Shown here piece after piece: positions 10,494-22,360 of a stretch of DNA of 64,000 nt. A program made the position numbers and the translations under genes. The stretch spans positions 434,001 through 498,000 of the forward strand of contig JAJTTP010000021.1 of NCBI GenBank assembly GCA_023313575.1, read 5' to 3'. Position 1 is the first letter of the stretch, and each line of letters opens with the position of its first letter. This stretch comes from Eutypella sp. D-1 (lineage: Eukaryota; Ascomycota; Sordariomycetes; Xylariales; Diatrypaceae). Under the pieces are notes generated by a model. That model had not been told where the DNA came from. It saw nothing but the letters and a program-made list of their open reading frames with translations, and made no database searches.

Positions 10494-11507
10494 ATGGATC
10501 AGAGATTCCCCCGCAGCATCAGCGCTTTGCGTGTCGCGAGCTTCGTCAGCACAGCCGCCTGGATCCAAGGAACCACCGCTGACGGCGTGTACCTCCCCGA
10601 GGATGCCCTGAATAATTTCCTCCGGCGGAACGGAGTGAGGACCAAGAAGGCTAGGCAGGCTCCGGCCCCACCGCCGCCTGAGGAAGAAGAAGAAGAGGAG
10701 GAAGAGGAAGAGGAGGATGAGGATGAGGACGAGGAAGATGGTGAAGAGGATGATGAGTCCTCACTCTCCTCAGGCGACTCCGGCTCGGAAGCCGGCGTCA
10801 GCTCCGCCACCGGCTCATCGGGAGCCAGCTCCCTAGAAGATGGCGAGGTACCCCCCGAGGGCCTGCCTGGTGGCACGACAAACAACGCCGTCACAGGCAA
10901 CTCACCGGGGGATCCCACAGCATCGATAGATTCTGGGCCGGGACTTGGCGGTGGCGCACTCGCCGGCATCATAGTTGGGTCAATCATCGGCGCGCTAGCT
11001 ATTATAGCTCTGTCATTATTCTTAGTGCGGCGGAAGAGAAGAGCCAAGCGGGAGCGAGAGGCGGCCCAGGATGAAGAAGGGAGGGCAGGGCAGCCCATGG
11101 CAATGCAGGGCGCCGCCCCATCCGTTATAGAGCCCGTGCACCTCCGACCCGAATCGATTCCGCGAGCCCCGCCCCCGATGGAGCCTGCATACCTACGCCC
11201 CGAGTCACAAGCAGACGTAGAGCCACAGATGCAGGTGCAAGCGGAAGCCCGTCCAACAAGTGTCGCCCCGAGCGGTCAATGGGTTGCCGTGCCGCCTTGG
11301 CAGGAGGAGTCGCCTACATGGAGGGACCCTCAACCCTGGAGACAGTCGCAGCCATCCGTCGCCGTGGGTCCTAAGCCTGGGCCCATGCCGGTTGGTCTGC
11401 CGGCAAACCCGAGTCCGAGAGCTACGAGGCAAAACGCTGGAGCACAACAACCCGAGTACGACAGGCAAACGCAGTACAGTGAAAGTACCATCTTTGCATA
11501 CAAGTAA
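10494..11507 (+). CDS. Single-pass membrane protein with acidic tract (WSC/mucin-sensor-like architecture, no named domain)
   Basis: A 337-residue intronless ORF. Residues 1-28 are a weak signal sequence. A Pro stretch (about 56-62) leads directly into an almost uninterrupted Glu/Asp run at about 63-88. A Ser/Gly-rich segment follows to about 150, then a classic membrane span at about 152-178 (Gly/Ala/Ile-rich, GIIVGSIIGALAII) ending in a strong stop-transfer cluster RRKRRAKRERE. The remainder is a Pro/Gln-rich, presumably cytosolic tail. This layout is common among fungal plasma-membrane proteins of unknown role. No cysteine-rich sensor domain is visible, so a wall-sensor function is not supported. 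Acidic tracts of this kind can bind cations or basic partners, but that is inference. Confidence 0.7.
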   Translation: MDQRFPRSISALRVASFVSTAAWIQGTTADGVYLPEDALNNFLRRNGVRTKKARQAPAPPPPEEEEEEEEEEEEDEDEDEEDGEEDDESSLSSGDSGSEAGVSSATGSSGASSLEDGEVPPEGLPGGTTNNAVTGNSPGDPTASIDSGPGLGGGALAGIIVGSIIGALAIIALSLFLVRRKRRAKREREAAQDEEGRAGQPMAMQGAAPSVIEPVHLRPESIPRAPPPMEPAYLRPESQADVEPQMQVQAEARPTSVAPSGQWVAVPPWQEESPTWRDPQPWRQSQPSVAVGPKPGPMPVGLPANPSPRATRQNAGAQQPEYDRQTQYSESTIFAYK

Positions 11508-12594
11508 ATTATCGCCAAGGGAGCGCTCACTTTACGCAAGGCACCACTGGAGTACCACAGGTTGCGGTAATGGTGGTCTGTATGTTGGTCTGTGTATACT
11601 ACTACATTTAGGGCTTACCTCCGAGTGCCTGCGGCTTCGACGAATCCAAAACGCTAGCTAGCTAGGCGTACCTTCTAATTCTCCTTAATTTTGCATTCAC
11701 CGTCAATTGAGTGACTGGGAATAATACGTAGTAACCCGTAAGGACGCCGGTCCGATATGTATATGAATTGTCAACATCATAGCGAGATCGAAGGAAGGAT
11801 CGAAGAGATGTGATCCGCGTAAGTGTAGTTCAACCCAGAATCAGTAAGAGATATCAGTGATGGATTAGGGGACTCAGCTTCGTGTAGCCTATGGGTGGAG
11901 CAAAATGGATATAGGGCAGGGGTCGCCGTTGTTTATATATTGCGACAGCTTAGTTACAAATGCCTTAGGTGTGTCTAGGTCGCAACCCGCTCAGTTCACG
12001 GGAATGGATGCATTTTTGATATATCTTGCCCTATTCTCACGACGACAACCCGTTACTCGCATTATATTTCATCATGCGCCTTTATAGCCCGAGTTCAAAA
12101 CGTGCTGGCCGTTAGCAACTATTCGTCTAGCATTCAGTACGAGAGCATTTAGAGTCCATCAGCACTATTCGATTCTAAGCAGACTTAGAGGTCACCCGAC
12201 ACTACATATGGCTATATGAAGTCATTTCCTCCACGCCCTTTTCGAATATTTTGCTATGCTAGATAGTCATTCTACCGTCGCCCGCATAGCAAGGGTCAAA
12301 CAGAGTGATCTCTGGAGGCTGACTGTCGGACCCAGCGAATTCTAGTAGTTAGTGTTGGGGATGATGCCATGTCGTCTCAATCCTTCGATAGATCTGGTGC
12401 CTATAGTTGGTAGTTATCGTGTTGTTAAATCTTCCCTGTCGGTCTTAAGGCGGACTATCAAACTTTACAAGGTAAATTATGTATGCCATTGTGTAAATAT
12501 GACCACGAACCTTGATGTCCCGCTTTGCCTGCTCCCCTCCTGGATACCCAAATAAAGAATCGAAAACGCCGCTTTTCATCTGTGGGCGAATGCT
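11508..12594. other. Intergenic, no gene seen
   Basis: This is the 3' flank shared by the acidic-tract membrane protein (plus) and the DUF4360 gene (minus), which are convergent. Only short unsupported frames occur. No RNA gene or repeat is recognised. Confidence 0.5.
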
Positions 12595-13575
12595 TCAAGA
12601 GTGCCCCTTTTTATGATGCCCAGCCCGAACATTGAATCCGTTCTTCAGGTTCACATCCCGAGGGATAACCCGGGACGTCTGGTTGTTTTCTTCTCGGTAC
12701 GTACAAGTTTCCCAGTCATCGATCCTCGACACGCCCCACGCGTGCTTGGCGTTCGGATCGGGGTAGCACTCCTCCCAGACGAGGCCGAACTTGACGGTAA
12801 GACCGCCGTCGATGAACTGGCCCTCACCCTTGTCTCCCGGGTCCCTCGTCGTGCCGCCGATCTGGATCTTAAGCTGCGTCTGGTCGAAGCCTTGGCCCTC
12901 CCCGCCGTCGAAGCACGGGGACCAAACCAGCTCGGGCGCCTCAGCCGTGACCTCAAAATCGTCGAGGAAATCGCCATCGCCACCGATCGCTGTGTCTTGG
13001 TTGTTGTCGATCTGCGGAAGAAATCAGCCTGACTCGTCTTTTCCATGACTTCTCTCGATGTTCTGTGTCATGTGGGATAGCTACCGAATGAAGTGATAGG
13101 GAAGTTTAAAGATGCAAGGCAGTATATGGCATAGACCTACCATGACGGCCGAGGACAGGTTCCTGACCTCAGGTTGCACGATGGGGTGAGATCCCTTGAA
13201 GTGAATGTAGTTGAAGACGGCCTTGGCACCCAACTTGTAGAGCTCCACGCCGTTGGTTAGGTTTAGGCGCCCGCTGTAGGTTACGTCCGAGATGGCAACG
13301 CGGTACTTGTACCACCACTGCACCAGCTCGATATCGAGCTCGCAGATCATGGACTCGTCGGTCCGGCCGTGACCTATGTCGCCGAACGACACACTCGGTA
13401 GCCGCAGCTCGAGACCGTCCCCTTGCACGTTCACGCCAACACTGCTACCCGGCGCGCACTGGTAAGGCGAGCTTGTCCTGATCATACTGACTCCGGGCAT
13501 CTGAGGGGGCGGGTCGGCGAGGACACCCGTGGCGACGAGACCGACAAGCCCTGCGATTTGTGTGAAGGCTTTCAT
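12595..13575 (-). CDS. Secreted DUF4360-like protein, two exons
   Basis: Exon 1 is 13141-13575 and exon 2 is 12595-13011, joined in phase 0 across a 129-bp intron (donor GTAGGT, acceptor TTCCGCAG), giving 283 residues. It begins MKAFTQIAGLVGLVATGVLA, a clean signal peptide. The body has paired Cys residues and the order YQCAPGS, LPSVSFGDIG, ICELDIEL, YKYRVAISDVTYSGR, then in exon 2 ELVWSPCFDGG and FGLVWEECYPD. That layout is what I associate with DUF4360, a family of small secreted fungal and bacterial proteins of unknown function whose disulfides hold a beta-sandwich. Its start codon lies only about 335 bp from the left edge of the AT-rich repeat island, so its promoter sits next to probable heterochromatin. 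Confidence 0.75.
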
Positions 13576-13909
13576 GGCGTTATCTTTGACTAAAAGTTCA
13601 GGTTCTTTGTGGGGGTGTCATGGGTGCCGTGGCAGAGGCGCGTCAGTTTGTCGTGAAATAATCGATCTAAACAGCGGCCCAACGACATCTTGAGAGGGGG
13701 ATTTCTCTCATCTTAAATCGCTTCTAAACCACACATGTTCATCCTCGCCGGGTCTCATCGTAGCTGTAAGTTGAACCCCTGTCTCAAGGTTTGCAGAATA
13801 GTGGGGCTGATAGGGAGTGATCGGCGTACTCCTGGGCGCTGAAGCCAGCTACAGTGGTTGAGTGGTGCTTTTATAGGAAGGTGTTCTTCCGACGTGCGCG
13901 TAAATCGCC
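13576..13909. promoter_or_regulatory. Promoter-side flank of the DUF4360 gene up to the island edge
   Basis: About 330 bp of ordinary base composition between the DUF4360 start and the first copy of the 10-bp direct repeat. Composition changes sharply at the island edge, so this short stretch holds whatever promoter the gene kept after the insertion. Confidence 0.4.
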
Positions 13910-13919
13910 ATCGTGCATA
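13910..13919. repeat. Left copy of the 10-bp direct repeat flanking the island
   Basis: Sequence ATCGTGCATA, identical to 28672-28681. It lies exactly where base composition changes from ordinary to AT-rich, which supports its reading as a target-site duplication. Confidence 0.7.
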
Positions 13920-15374
13920 TGGGTTAAGGTGGGTACCCATTGGGTACCCATTAAAACCTATGGGGTTTTTTTTTTACCCATGGTTGTTTATAAGTTTTTT
14001 ATTGTATTTATAAATTAATTAAAAAAACTTATAAATAATTATAAATAAACATTTATATATATATATATAATGTTAATTAATAAGGTATATAAATTATATT
14101 TTTTAAATATATTATAATTAAAAATAAATACCGGTATTATAAAATGCGATATAATTAAAATAATTTTTATAAATTTAAATTTATATATTAATTTATATAT
14201 TAATTTATTTTAATTATTACTTATATTATTATTATTATAATAATTATTATCCGAATCTTTTTATAAAAAGTTTTTATTATTTATATTAATCGGTTTATTA
14301 AATTATTTTAAATATTTATAATTATAACTTTTTAATTTAAAACTCTTTAAACGGGTTTTTATTTTATATTAATTTTAATATTTTAATTTCCGTTAAAAAT
14401 ACCCGTAAACCGGGTTATTAATATATTTATAAAATAAACGTTATTATTTATATAATCCGGGTTAATAAATTATATAATTTTAATAATTTATAAAATTAAT
14501 TAAATATTTTTATATATTAACGTAATTTTTTTAACGTAAATATAAATAAAGTTAACGGTTATTATTTTATAATTAATATATAATTAATATATAAATTAAT
14601 TTATAAATTACTAAAGTTATTAAAATAAATTCGGTAACTTTTTAAAAAGCTTTAAAGCTTTTTTTTTTTTTAAAATTTTGAAAAATTATAATAAATCGGT
14701 AAAATTAAGTTTATTATTATTTAATCTTTTTTAAAATTACCGTTATAAATATATTAATATAAATTTAATTATATAATATATTATTAAAATTTATTATTTA
14801 ATTTATATCGGTAACGTTAAATTAATTTATTTATAACATTAAAAGCTTTTCGATAAAGTTATTTTTAAGTATATTTTTAAGTATATTATTAAATAAATGC
14901 TTATTATTAATTTTACTTTTTTTTTTATCTTTAAGCAGCAGTTATATAATATTAATACGGTAATTAATATAACAATTAATACGAAAAAGATAAAATATAT
15001 ACCGGTTTATTTAAAACGTATTATAATAAAATTTTAAAAAGTTTATAACTTTTTAATAATATCGTTATTTAATAAAACAATTTTTAAAATTAATTATTAT
15101 AATTAATTTTAATATTAAAAATATTTCTTTTTATTATAACCGTAAAAATTATTTTAATTTTTTTTACGGTATAATTATAAGGTTTAAAAATTAACCCCGT
15201 AAAATTTAAGTTTAAATTATATTAAATAGCCGTTAATAAATATTAATATTAATTATTAATTATTAACAGTTATTAATAGCTATTTATAACCAGTAAATCT
15301 TTTATAATAATTTTATAATAATCGTTATATTAATTAAATATTATTATGTTTTTAATATATATTAAGTTATTATA

Positions 15375-16240
15375 TGTTATGACCTGGCTAGGTCATTGGG
15401 CCCAAATAGGATTGGCACAAACAATCCCTAACCATGGCACTGGAAAGGACAGACACGATAAGATAAGCCATACTTGGGTCACGTAACAAGAAAGATAGCC
15501 TGGATAGCCCAGCTATCCCAATGATCCTAAATAGCCTGGGTAGCTCAGCTATCCTAATGATCCAACATCCAACATCACATTCCAGTGACAGGAACAAAGG
15601 ACATAAAATAGTATATGTTATGACCGGTCGGGCCATTGGGCCTAATGGGGCTAACACAATAAGAAAAGATCCCTGACTTAAGTTTTAAAGAAAGAGATAG
15701 CCATATTAAAGTAAGCCATATACGCCACACAACCAGAAAAGATCGGTTAGATCGATAATAACCTTAACGATATTAAATTATTATATTCGGATACGATCTT
15801 AACGATTTAAACAGTAACCATATATTTTAATGTTAAGGATAAAGGATATAAATAATATATAGTTACGTTTATTACTTTTTTTTTAAATAGTTTTTAAACT
15901 TACCAGTTTATAATATAACTTGGTTATTTAAAACATTTTTTTTTTATTATTATTAAACGTGATTACTTATTATTTAAAACCCTTAGCACTCCTGTTAACA
16001 TAAACCCCTTAACTGGACTAATAGTTAGGAATAGACCAGCCGTTATAGTATATAACTACGCTTATTACCTCTCTCTTAAATAGTCTTCAAGCTTATTAGC
16101 TTATAATATAACTTGGTTACTTAAAACACCCTTTTTTTTGCTATCACCAAACGTGACTACTTATTACTCAGAACCCCAGCACTTCTGCTAACATAAACCC
16201 CTTGACTGGACTAATAGTTAGGAATAAACCAGCCGTCACA
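15375..16240 (+). repeat. Outer solo LTR (family with TGTTATGACCTGGCTAGG start), split by a later insertion
   Basis: The LTR begins TGTTATGACCTGGCTAGG at 15375 and ends CCAGCCGTCACA at 16240, flanked on both sides by TTATA (15370-15374 and 16241-16245). It is interrupted after 15615 by a second solo LTR; its right part resumes after 16047 behind the inner duplication. The left segment (15375-15615) is unusually GC-rich for the island and looks barely mutated. It carries two tandem copies of a roughly 35-bp unit, each able to form a hairpin (GGATAGC-CCA-GCTATCC in the first). A degraded relative in the opposite orientation lies at 24293-24628. Confidence 0.75.
15616..16047 (+). repeat. Inner solo LTR nested in the outer LTR (family with TGTTATGACCGGTCGGG start)
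   Basis: A 432-bp LTR starting TGTTATGACCGGTCGGG and ending in a decayed CCAGCCGTTATA (from ...CGTCACA). It is flanked by GTATA at 15611-15615 and 16048-16052, so it inserted as a unit into the outer LTR. Its length equals that of the two LTRs of the full-length element (16983-17414 and 23851-24282), with which it shares both ends. Confidence 0.8.
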
Positions 16241-16982
16241 TTATACGTTTATTTTACGTTATTACTTTTTATTATTATATACCGTTTTACGTTTAAGCTT
16301 TACCTTTTAACTTAACTTTTTTCCTTTTTTATATTTAAAGCTGTTATATATTAAAATTAAAAGTGGTTATTATATTAATAATATTTTTAGTTTTTTTTAT
16401 AAATACGAATTTAAAAAAAGTAAAACTTATATTAAAATCGGTAACGGTTTATAATTACCGATTTTTTTACGAACTATTATTTATAAAAGCTTAATAAATA
16501 AGTATTTAAATATTAAAGTTAAAATATTTTATTACTTTAACGAAATACCGTTATTTTTACCGTTTTTATTTTAATTATTATATAATATTTTTAATATAAT
16601 AAAAAAAACGCCGCGTTATTTTTTAAATAAAGTAAGATTAAAAGATTATTTCAGAAATTTATAATTAATAAATTAATACAGTTAAAGATTTATATTAATT
16701 TAGTTTAAAATCAAGTACGTTTTATAAAAATAGCTTTAAATTAAATACATAATATATTATAAATAAAAGTAATAAAGTTTAATAAAAAAAATTCGATTTT
16801 TTTAAAAAAATCGAATACGTTTTAACCTTTTTTTAATTTTAAATATATTAATTAATATATTAATTTATAATTAAGTAATAATAATAATAATACGTATTTA
16901 TCGTTAAAAATCTATTAATTATTAAATTTAATAAATTTTATAAATTAAATTTTATTATATTATCGGATATAAACTAAATAAG

Positions 16983-17414
16983 TATGACGGCTAGTTTATT
17001 CCTAACTATTAATCCAATCAAAGGGTTTATATTAATAAAAATACTAAGGTTCTAAGCAATAAATAATCACGTCTGGTAATAATAAAAAAAAAGATGCTTT
17101 AAATAACTAAATTATATTATAAACTAATAAGCTTAAAAACTATTTAAAAAAAAAGTAATAAACGTAACTATATACTATTTATATCCTTTATCCCTAATAT
17201 TAAAATATATAATTATTATTAAATCGTTAAAATCGCATTCGAATATAACGATCTAACATCGTTAAAATCATTACCGATTTAACCGATTTTTCCTAATCGT
17301 ATGGGGCATATAACTTATTTTAATATAATTATCTCTTTCTTTAAAACTTAAATCAGGGATTTTTTCTTATTATATTTAACCCCATTAGGCCTAATGGCCC
17401 GACCGGTTATAACA
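16983..17414 (-). repeat. 3' LTR of the Ty3/gypsy element
   Basis: 432 bp; on the plus strand it runs from TATGACGGCTAG to CCGACCGGTTATAACA. The second base shows the transition expected from an original TGTGACGG end. Confidence 0.85.
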
Positions 17415-17417
17415 CGA

Positions 17418-17431
17418 TCTCTCCCTTTCTA
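17418..17431 (-). other. Polypurine tract of the Ty3/gypsy element
   Basis: On the minus strand the bases just upstream of the 3' LTR read AGAAAGGGAGAGAT. This is the expected primer site for plus-strand DNA synthesis. It survived RIP-like decay because this strand of the tract contains no cytosine. Confidence 0.65.
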
Positions 17432-18899
17432 AAATTTTATCCTTAAAATTTATTCCGTTTCTTTTACGTTTTTTAATAAATTTTTCTTTTTTCTTTTTCT
17501 TTTTACGTTCTTTTTTTTCATCATATTTAATTATATATTTAAACGTATTAAACCTTCCATAAAAACTACGTAATACGATTTTCTTTTAACTACCGTGTTA
17601 TCCGTTAATCTTTTCGATATAACTTCTTATTTTTATTATAAACGTTATTACTTTAAATATAAAGTTTCGGAATCGGACTTTTTTTGTTATTTTTTTTATA
17701 TTTAAAAAAACCAACCTCGGTATAACGTTTTTAACCTTATTACCGAATAACTTTTTAAAGTGTTTTTTTAACATTATAAATTAAAAACGGAACTTAAAAA
17801 AGTTATAAAAGTTAAAAAATGTACGAAAACGTATATTTAACGTATTTAAAAATAGAAAAAAATGTGATATAAAAAAATAATAAAAACGGTATTTTATAAT
17901 ATCGATAATTTAAAAAAGTTAAAAAAATTAAAAAAAAAAAAACGTCGGGCGGAAAATACGCGTTTTATAAAATTTATTAAAACGTCGGTAAATCCTAAGG
18001 TTATTCCGGATCTTAATTAATTTAAAATAAATATATCGGGTAATTTTAACTAAGATATTATTTTTATTAACGTTTCCGTTAGCGTTAATAAAAATTTTTT
18101 AAAAAGCGTTAAACGTTTATTAAATAATTAACGGGTTTTTATATATTTTCGGAGTTATTATATCCTTTTTATTTAACTTTATATTTTATTTATCTATCTT
18201 TTATTCGTACGTTTAAAATTTTCTTTACTTCGTATTTATTTGTTTTTATTTTAACGTTATCTTATCTTATTTTTATAACGTTTATATTCGTTACGTTCTT
18301 AAATAAGGAAATATAAAAAATTAAATAAATTTTAACTTTTAATAATAAATCCAGTTCGTAATTATTTTTTAATATTTTTTTAATAACTGGGTACGGTCCG
18401 ATATATTTATAATCGAGTTTTTTATTAAGTCGTTTTATCGTAATATTTTTTATAATTAAATAAACTATATCTCCTTTTAAAAAAATTAATCCTTTTAACC
18501 TTTTTTAATTATAATATCTGCTTATTTGTTAACGTATAAGTTTAAGTTTTGCCTTTATTTTTTTATGTAATTATTTAAGTTATTCCGATATCAGTATAGC
18601 TTTAATATTATCCGGTCCTTTTTTATAAACGTTTCGATAAACGTTTAAAATAAATCCGAAATTAACATTAATAAGTATTATTTGTATACTTTTATAATAA
18701 GCTATGTTATAAGTTAATTATATAATAAATAACCACTTTACCTAATTATTTTGCTTATAATTAATATATTATCGAAAATAAGTTTTTAATATTTAATTAA
18801 TTCGTTTTATTTATCCGTTTACTTAAGGTTTAAAAGCTGTTATAAGTTTAAGGTTTAATCTTAATTTTATTATAAAACTTTATTAAAATTTCGATACGA

Positions 18900-20900
18900 A
18901 TATTATTCTTTTATCGGAGATAATTTCGAATATAAAGCCGTATATTATTATAATATGTCGTAAAAAAATATATACCATTTATTTTATGTCGGTATTTTCG
19001 TTATATAAGATAAAATAAAAAAACTTTATAAATCGGTTAACGATTATAAATATGTTATCATAACCGTTATATATTATTAAATCTTTTAATATCGGTAATT
19101 TAATAATAAAATCGAATATAATAAACTTTTATGGTTATTTATTAATTAATAATAGTTATAATTTTTTATAAAATTTATATCGTTTTGTTTTAATTTTTCC
19201 ATATATATCATATCGTCGTTATATTCGTTATATTACTAATTTCATTTTATCGAATATATAAGTCCGTTATAATCGTTTAAAAATTTTATAATCTTTTAGG
19301 TATCCGTATAAAAGATATTCGTAAATCTTTTATACTAACTATTTTTACAGTTCTCGTAATATTTATAATTTTTTTATTTATTTCTTTATTAATAATTTGT
19401 TATTATATTATTTAATTTACTTATATAAATTATTCTAAATAATCTTAATAACAGCAATTTATCGTTATTTTAAATATCCTTTTAACGTTTATCGGAATAC
19501 CGCGTGCTTAATTAATATATATTTTTTTTCCATAACAAGTTATTTATTAATAACATCTGCTTATCCGTTTTTTAATCCTTTTTTATAAATAATAATATAA
19601 TCAAATTCCGTAAAATACTTGGCATATCGTAACTATTTTCCGCTAAAGGTTTAAGTAATAAAAAAATATATAATATTCTTATAATCGGTATAAACTTTAA
19701 CTTAATACATATTTCTTATAAAATAATATTTAAATTCCTTAAATACGTTAACGATAATAAAAAATTCTTTATCGTAAATCGGATAATTAAATTCGGTTTT
19801 AATAAATTTATAAAAATAAAATATAATAAGGTATAATTTTTTTTCTTTATCTCGTTATTTAATTTATGCTCCGAAAACATAATCCGAAACGTCGGTCTTT
19901 AGCTTAACAGGTTTCTTAAAATCGTACATAATAAGTATTAATTCGCTAATAATAACATCTTTTAACTTTTTAAAAAATTCGTTTACTTTATTAATTTATA
20001 TAAACCGTTTATCTTTTTTTATTAATTCCATAAAAAGTGTTATAATATATTTAAATCGTTATATAAACTTCCGATAATAATTTATTAAACCGAAAAAAGC
20101 CTATATTTCCTTTATATTAATAAGCATTTTCTAATCCTTAATAATCGCGATTTTCTTAAAGTTTATTTTAATATATTCGGGGGTAATAATATGTCCGAAA
20201 AATTCCATTTCCTATATATAAAATATACTTTTTTTAAGTTTTATTAATAAATTAACGTTTTATACTGTTTATAATACCTTATATTCATATTCTTTATGTT
20301 ATTTTTTTAATTCCGAATAAATAAAAATATCGTTAAAATAGTAAATAATAAAAATATTAAAATATTCTCGTAAAACGTAATTAATTATATGTTAAAACGA
20401 TATTAATACGTTAATTAATCCGAAAAATATAACTAAATACTTAAACAGGCCGTACTTCGTTTTAAAAGCTATTTTCCATTTATCTCCGGGTTTAATTTTA
20501 ATATAATAATATTTATCCTTAAAATTTAAAGTAATAAATTATTTAATTCCGTATAAACGGTCCTTTATTTTAGTAATAAATAGTAACGGTATTCGGTTTT
20601 TAACAGTAATCTTGTTTAATTATTAATAATCGATTATTAATCGTAATTTGCCGTTTTTTTTAGGCATAAATATAATAAAATATTTTGCTAATAATTTTAA
20701 TCGTCGAATATATCCTTTTATTAACTTATTTTCGAGGTATTTTCGTAATTCCTTAAATTCGATTTTGTTAAAGTTATAAATTTTATAAAATTGTAATGTT
20801 TTTCTTTTTATAAAAATAATCTTATAATCCCATTTATTACGGTCTGGTAATCCTTTTTTAAATTTTTCGTAAAACACTTTATTATATTTATGGTATTATA
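18900..20900 (-). pseudogene. pol fossil: reverse transcriptase and integrase of the Ty3/gypsy element
   Basis: An 84-codon open piece at 20623-20877 reads LPDRNKWDYKI...KELRKYLENKLIKGYIRR...FMPKKNGKLRLIIDY, the entry of a Ty3/gypsy reverse transcriptase. Downstream, in frame but with stops, come YYIKIKPGDKWKIAFKTKYG, FGLIN and YYFNDIFIYS, the last a mutated form of the catalytic YxDD box. Around 19021-19140 the minus strand reads KFIIFDFIIKLP then YDNIFIIVNRFIKFF, an integrase core with the second motif changed from D to N. RT preceding integrase is diagnostic of Ty3/gypsy as against Ty1/copia. Stops are too frequent for function. Confidence 0.8.
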
Positions 20901-21946
20901 ATAATACGTTACGTATTCGTAAAAATATAGTCGTTTCTTTTTTTAAAATGCTATTAAAAAAACGGAATCGTTATCGGATAAATGCGATAATTTGTTTAAT
21001 CCTTTTTTTATATCCTTTTTCTTTAATTCGTTATATTCTTTTTAATAAAGTTTTTATTATATCTTTATGCCTGTACTTATTATCCGTTAAATATTAAAAT
21101 CTCTTTTTTAAATTATCGTCGGTTTTTAAAGGATAAAAAAATATTATTTAGCCAATTCTCCAATTAATCGATAAATTATATTAATATAATTATAATTGCT
21201 TAAAAATTATATCGTATCTTTTTAAAAGCATAATATCGAAAATAATATTTTATTTTTATCCTTTAATATATACGTTAAATTAATCGGTCTCCCGTAATAC
21301 TTTTTTTTCGTCGTATTTAAAAACATAACTTTCGGCTCCCGTTATATCATAAAAGTATTATTTCTTTTTTTATAATAATTATAACTTATTATATAATTTT
21401 AAGGTTATATAATTACTGTCGGCTTTATTATTTATTATAACGGTATATTAATTATTTTTAACCTTTATTCGTATTATAGTATATCCGTATCGTTTTTAAG
21501 CTTTTAAAATGGCTTATAAATATCGTATTACGTTTTTAAACCTTATAATACCGCTTTATAGCCTTAGTATAAACGGCTTTATTTTTTTAAATCCTTACCG
21601 TAAACTTATACGGTATTACATAGGTTATTATAAAATTCCTTCTCGTTAAATTCTTTTTATATATACGGTTATTTTTTTATTATTAAATTTTCGTAAAAAT
21701 ATTTAAAACTAATTTTATTAAAAGTTATCCTTTTTAACAAATCCTTATAAACGTATAAATCGGCGCTTAATAACTTATTTTTCCAGTATCGGATTTCGTA
21801 TTTTTATTATTTAATCTTATTCCGGATCTTTATAACTTTTAACGTTTAATATATATATTCGTTATAATAATATGCCTAATATCCTCCGGGGCAAAACATC
21901 CTTTTTAACCATTTTTAACTATACGGTACGTAATTAATATAATATA

Positions 21947-22360
21947 TGTGACGGCTGGTTTATTCCTAACTATTAGTCCAGTTAAGGGATTTATGTTAAT
22001 AAGAATGCTGGGGGTTTTAAGCAATAAGTAATTACGTTTAATAATAACAAAAAAAAAGGTGCTTTAAATAATTAAGTTATATTATAAGTTAATAAGTTTA
22101 AAAATTATTTAAGAAAAAGGTAATAAATGTAATTATATATTATTTATATCCTTTATTTCTGATATTAAAATATGTAATTATGTTAAATCTTTAAATTGTA
22201 ACGGATTTAATTAATACTTTTAAATCTATGGATTATAACGGATCCATGTGTGGCTTTTTTTATGGCTTATTAAATGTGGCTAGCTTACGTCTTTATTCTT
22301 CCGGTAATACCGTTAACGAATAGGGTTGCCTGCCCCACTTGGCCTAGTCAGGCCATAACA
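21947..22360 (-). repeat. Solo LTR inserted in the Ty3/gypsy element (family with TGTTATGGCCTGACTAGG start)
   Basis: 414 bp in minus orientation, flanked by ATATA on both sides (21942-21946 and 22361-22365). Its 5' end differs from the element's own LTR, but its U5-side half, including GTCCAGTTAAGG on the plus strand, is closely related. This shows activity of a sister family after the host element inserted. Confidence 0.8.

Noticed and set aside
20623..20877. An intact protein-coding gene at this frame
   Set aside because: It is a stop-free fragment of a degraded retrotransposon reverse transcriptase; flanking frames contain many stops.
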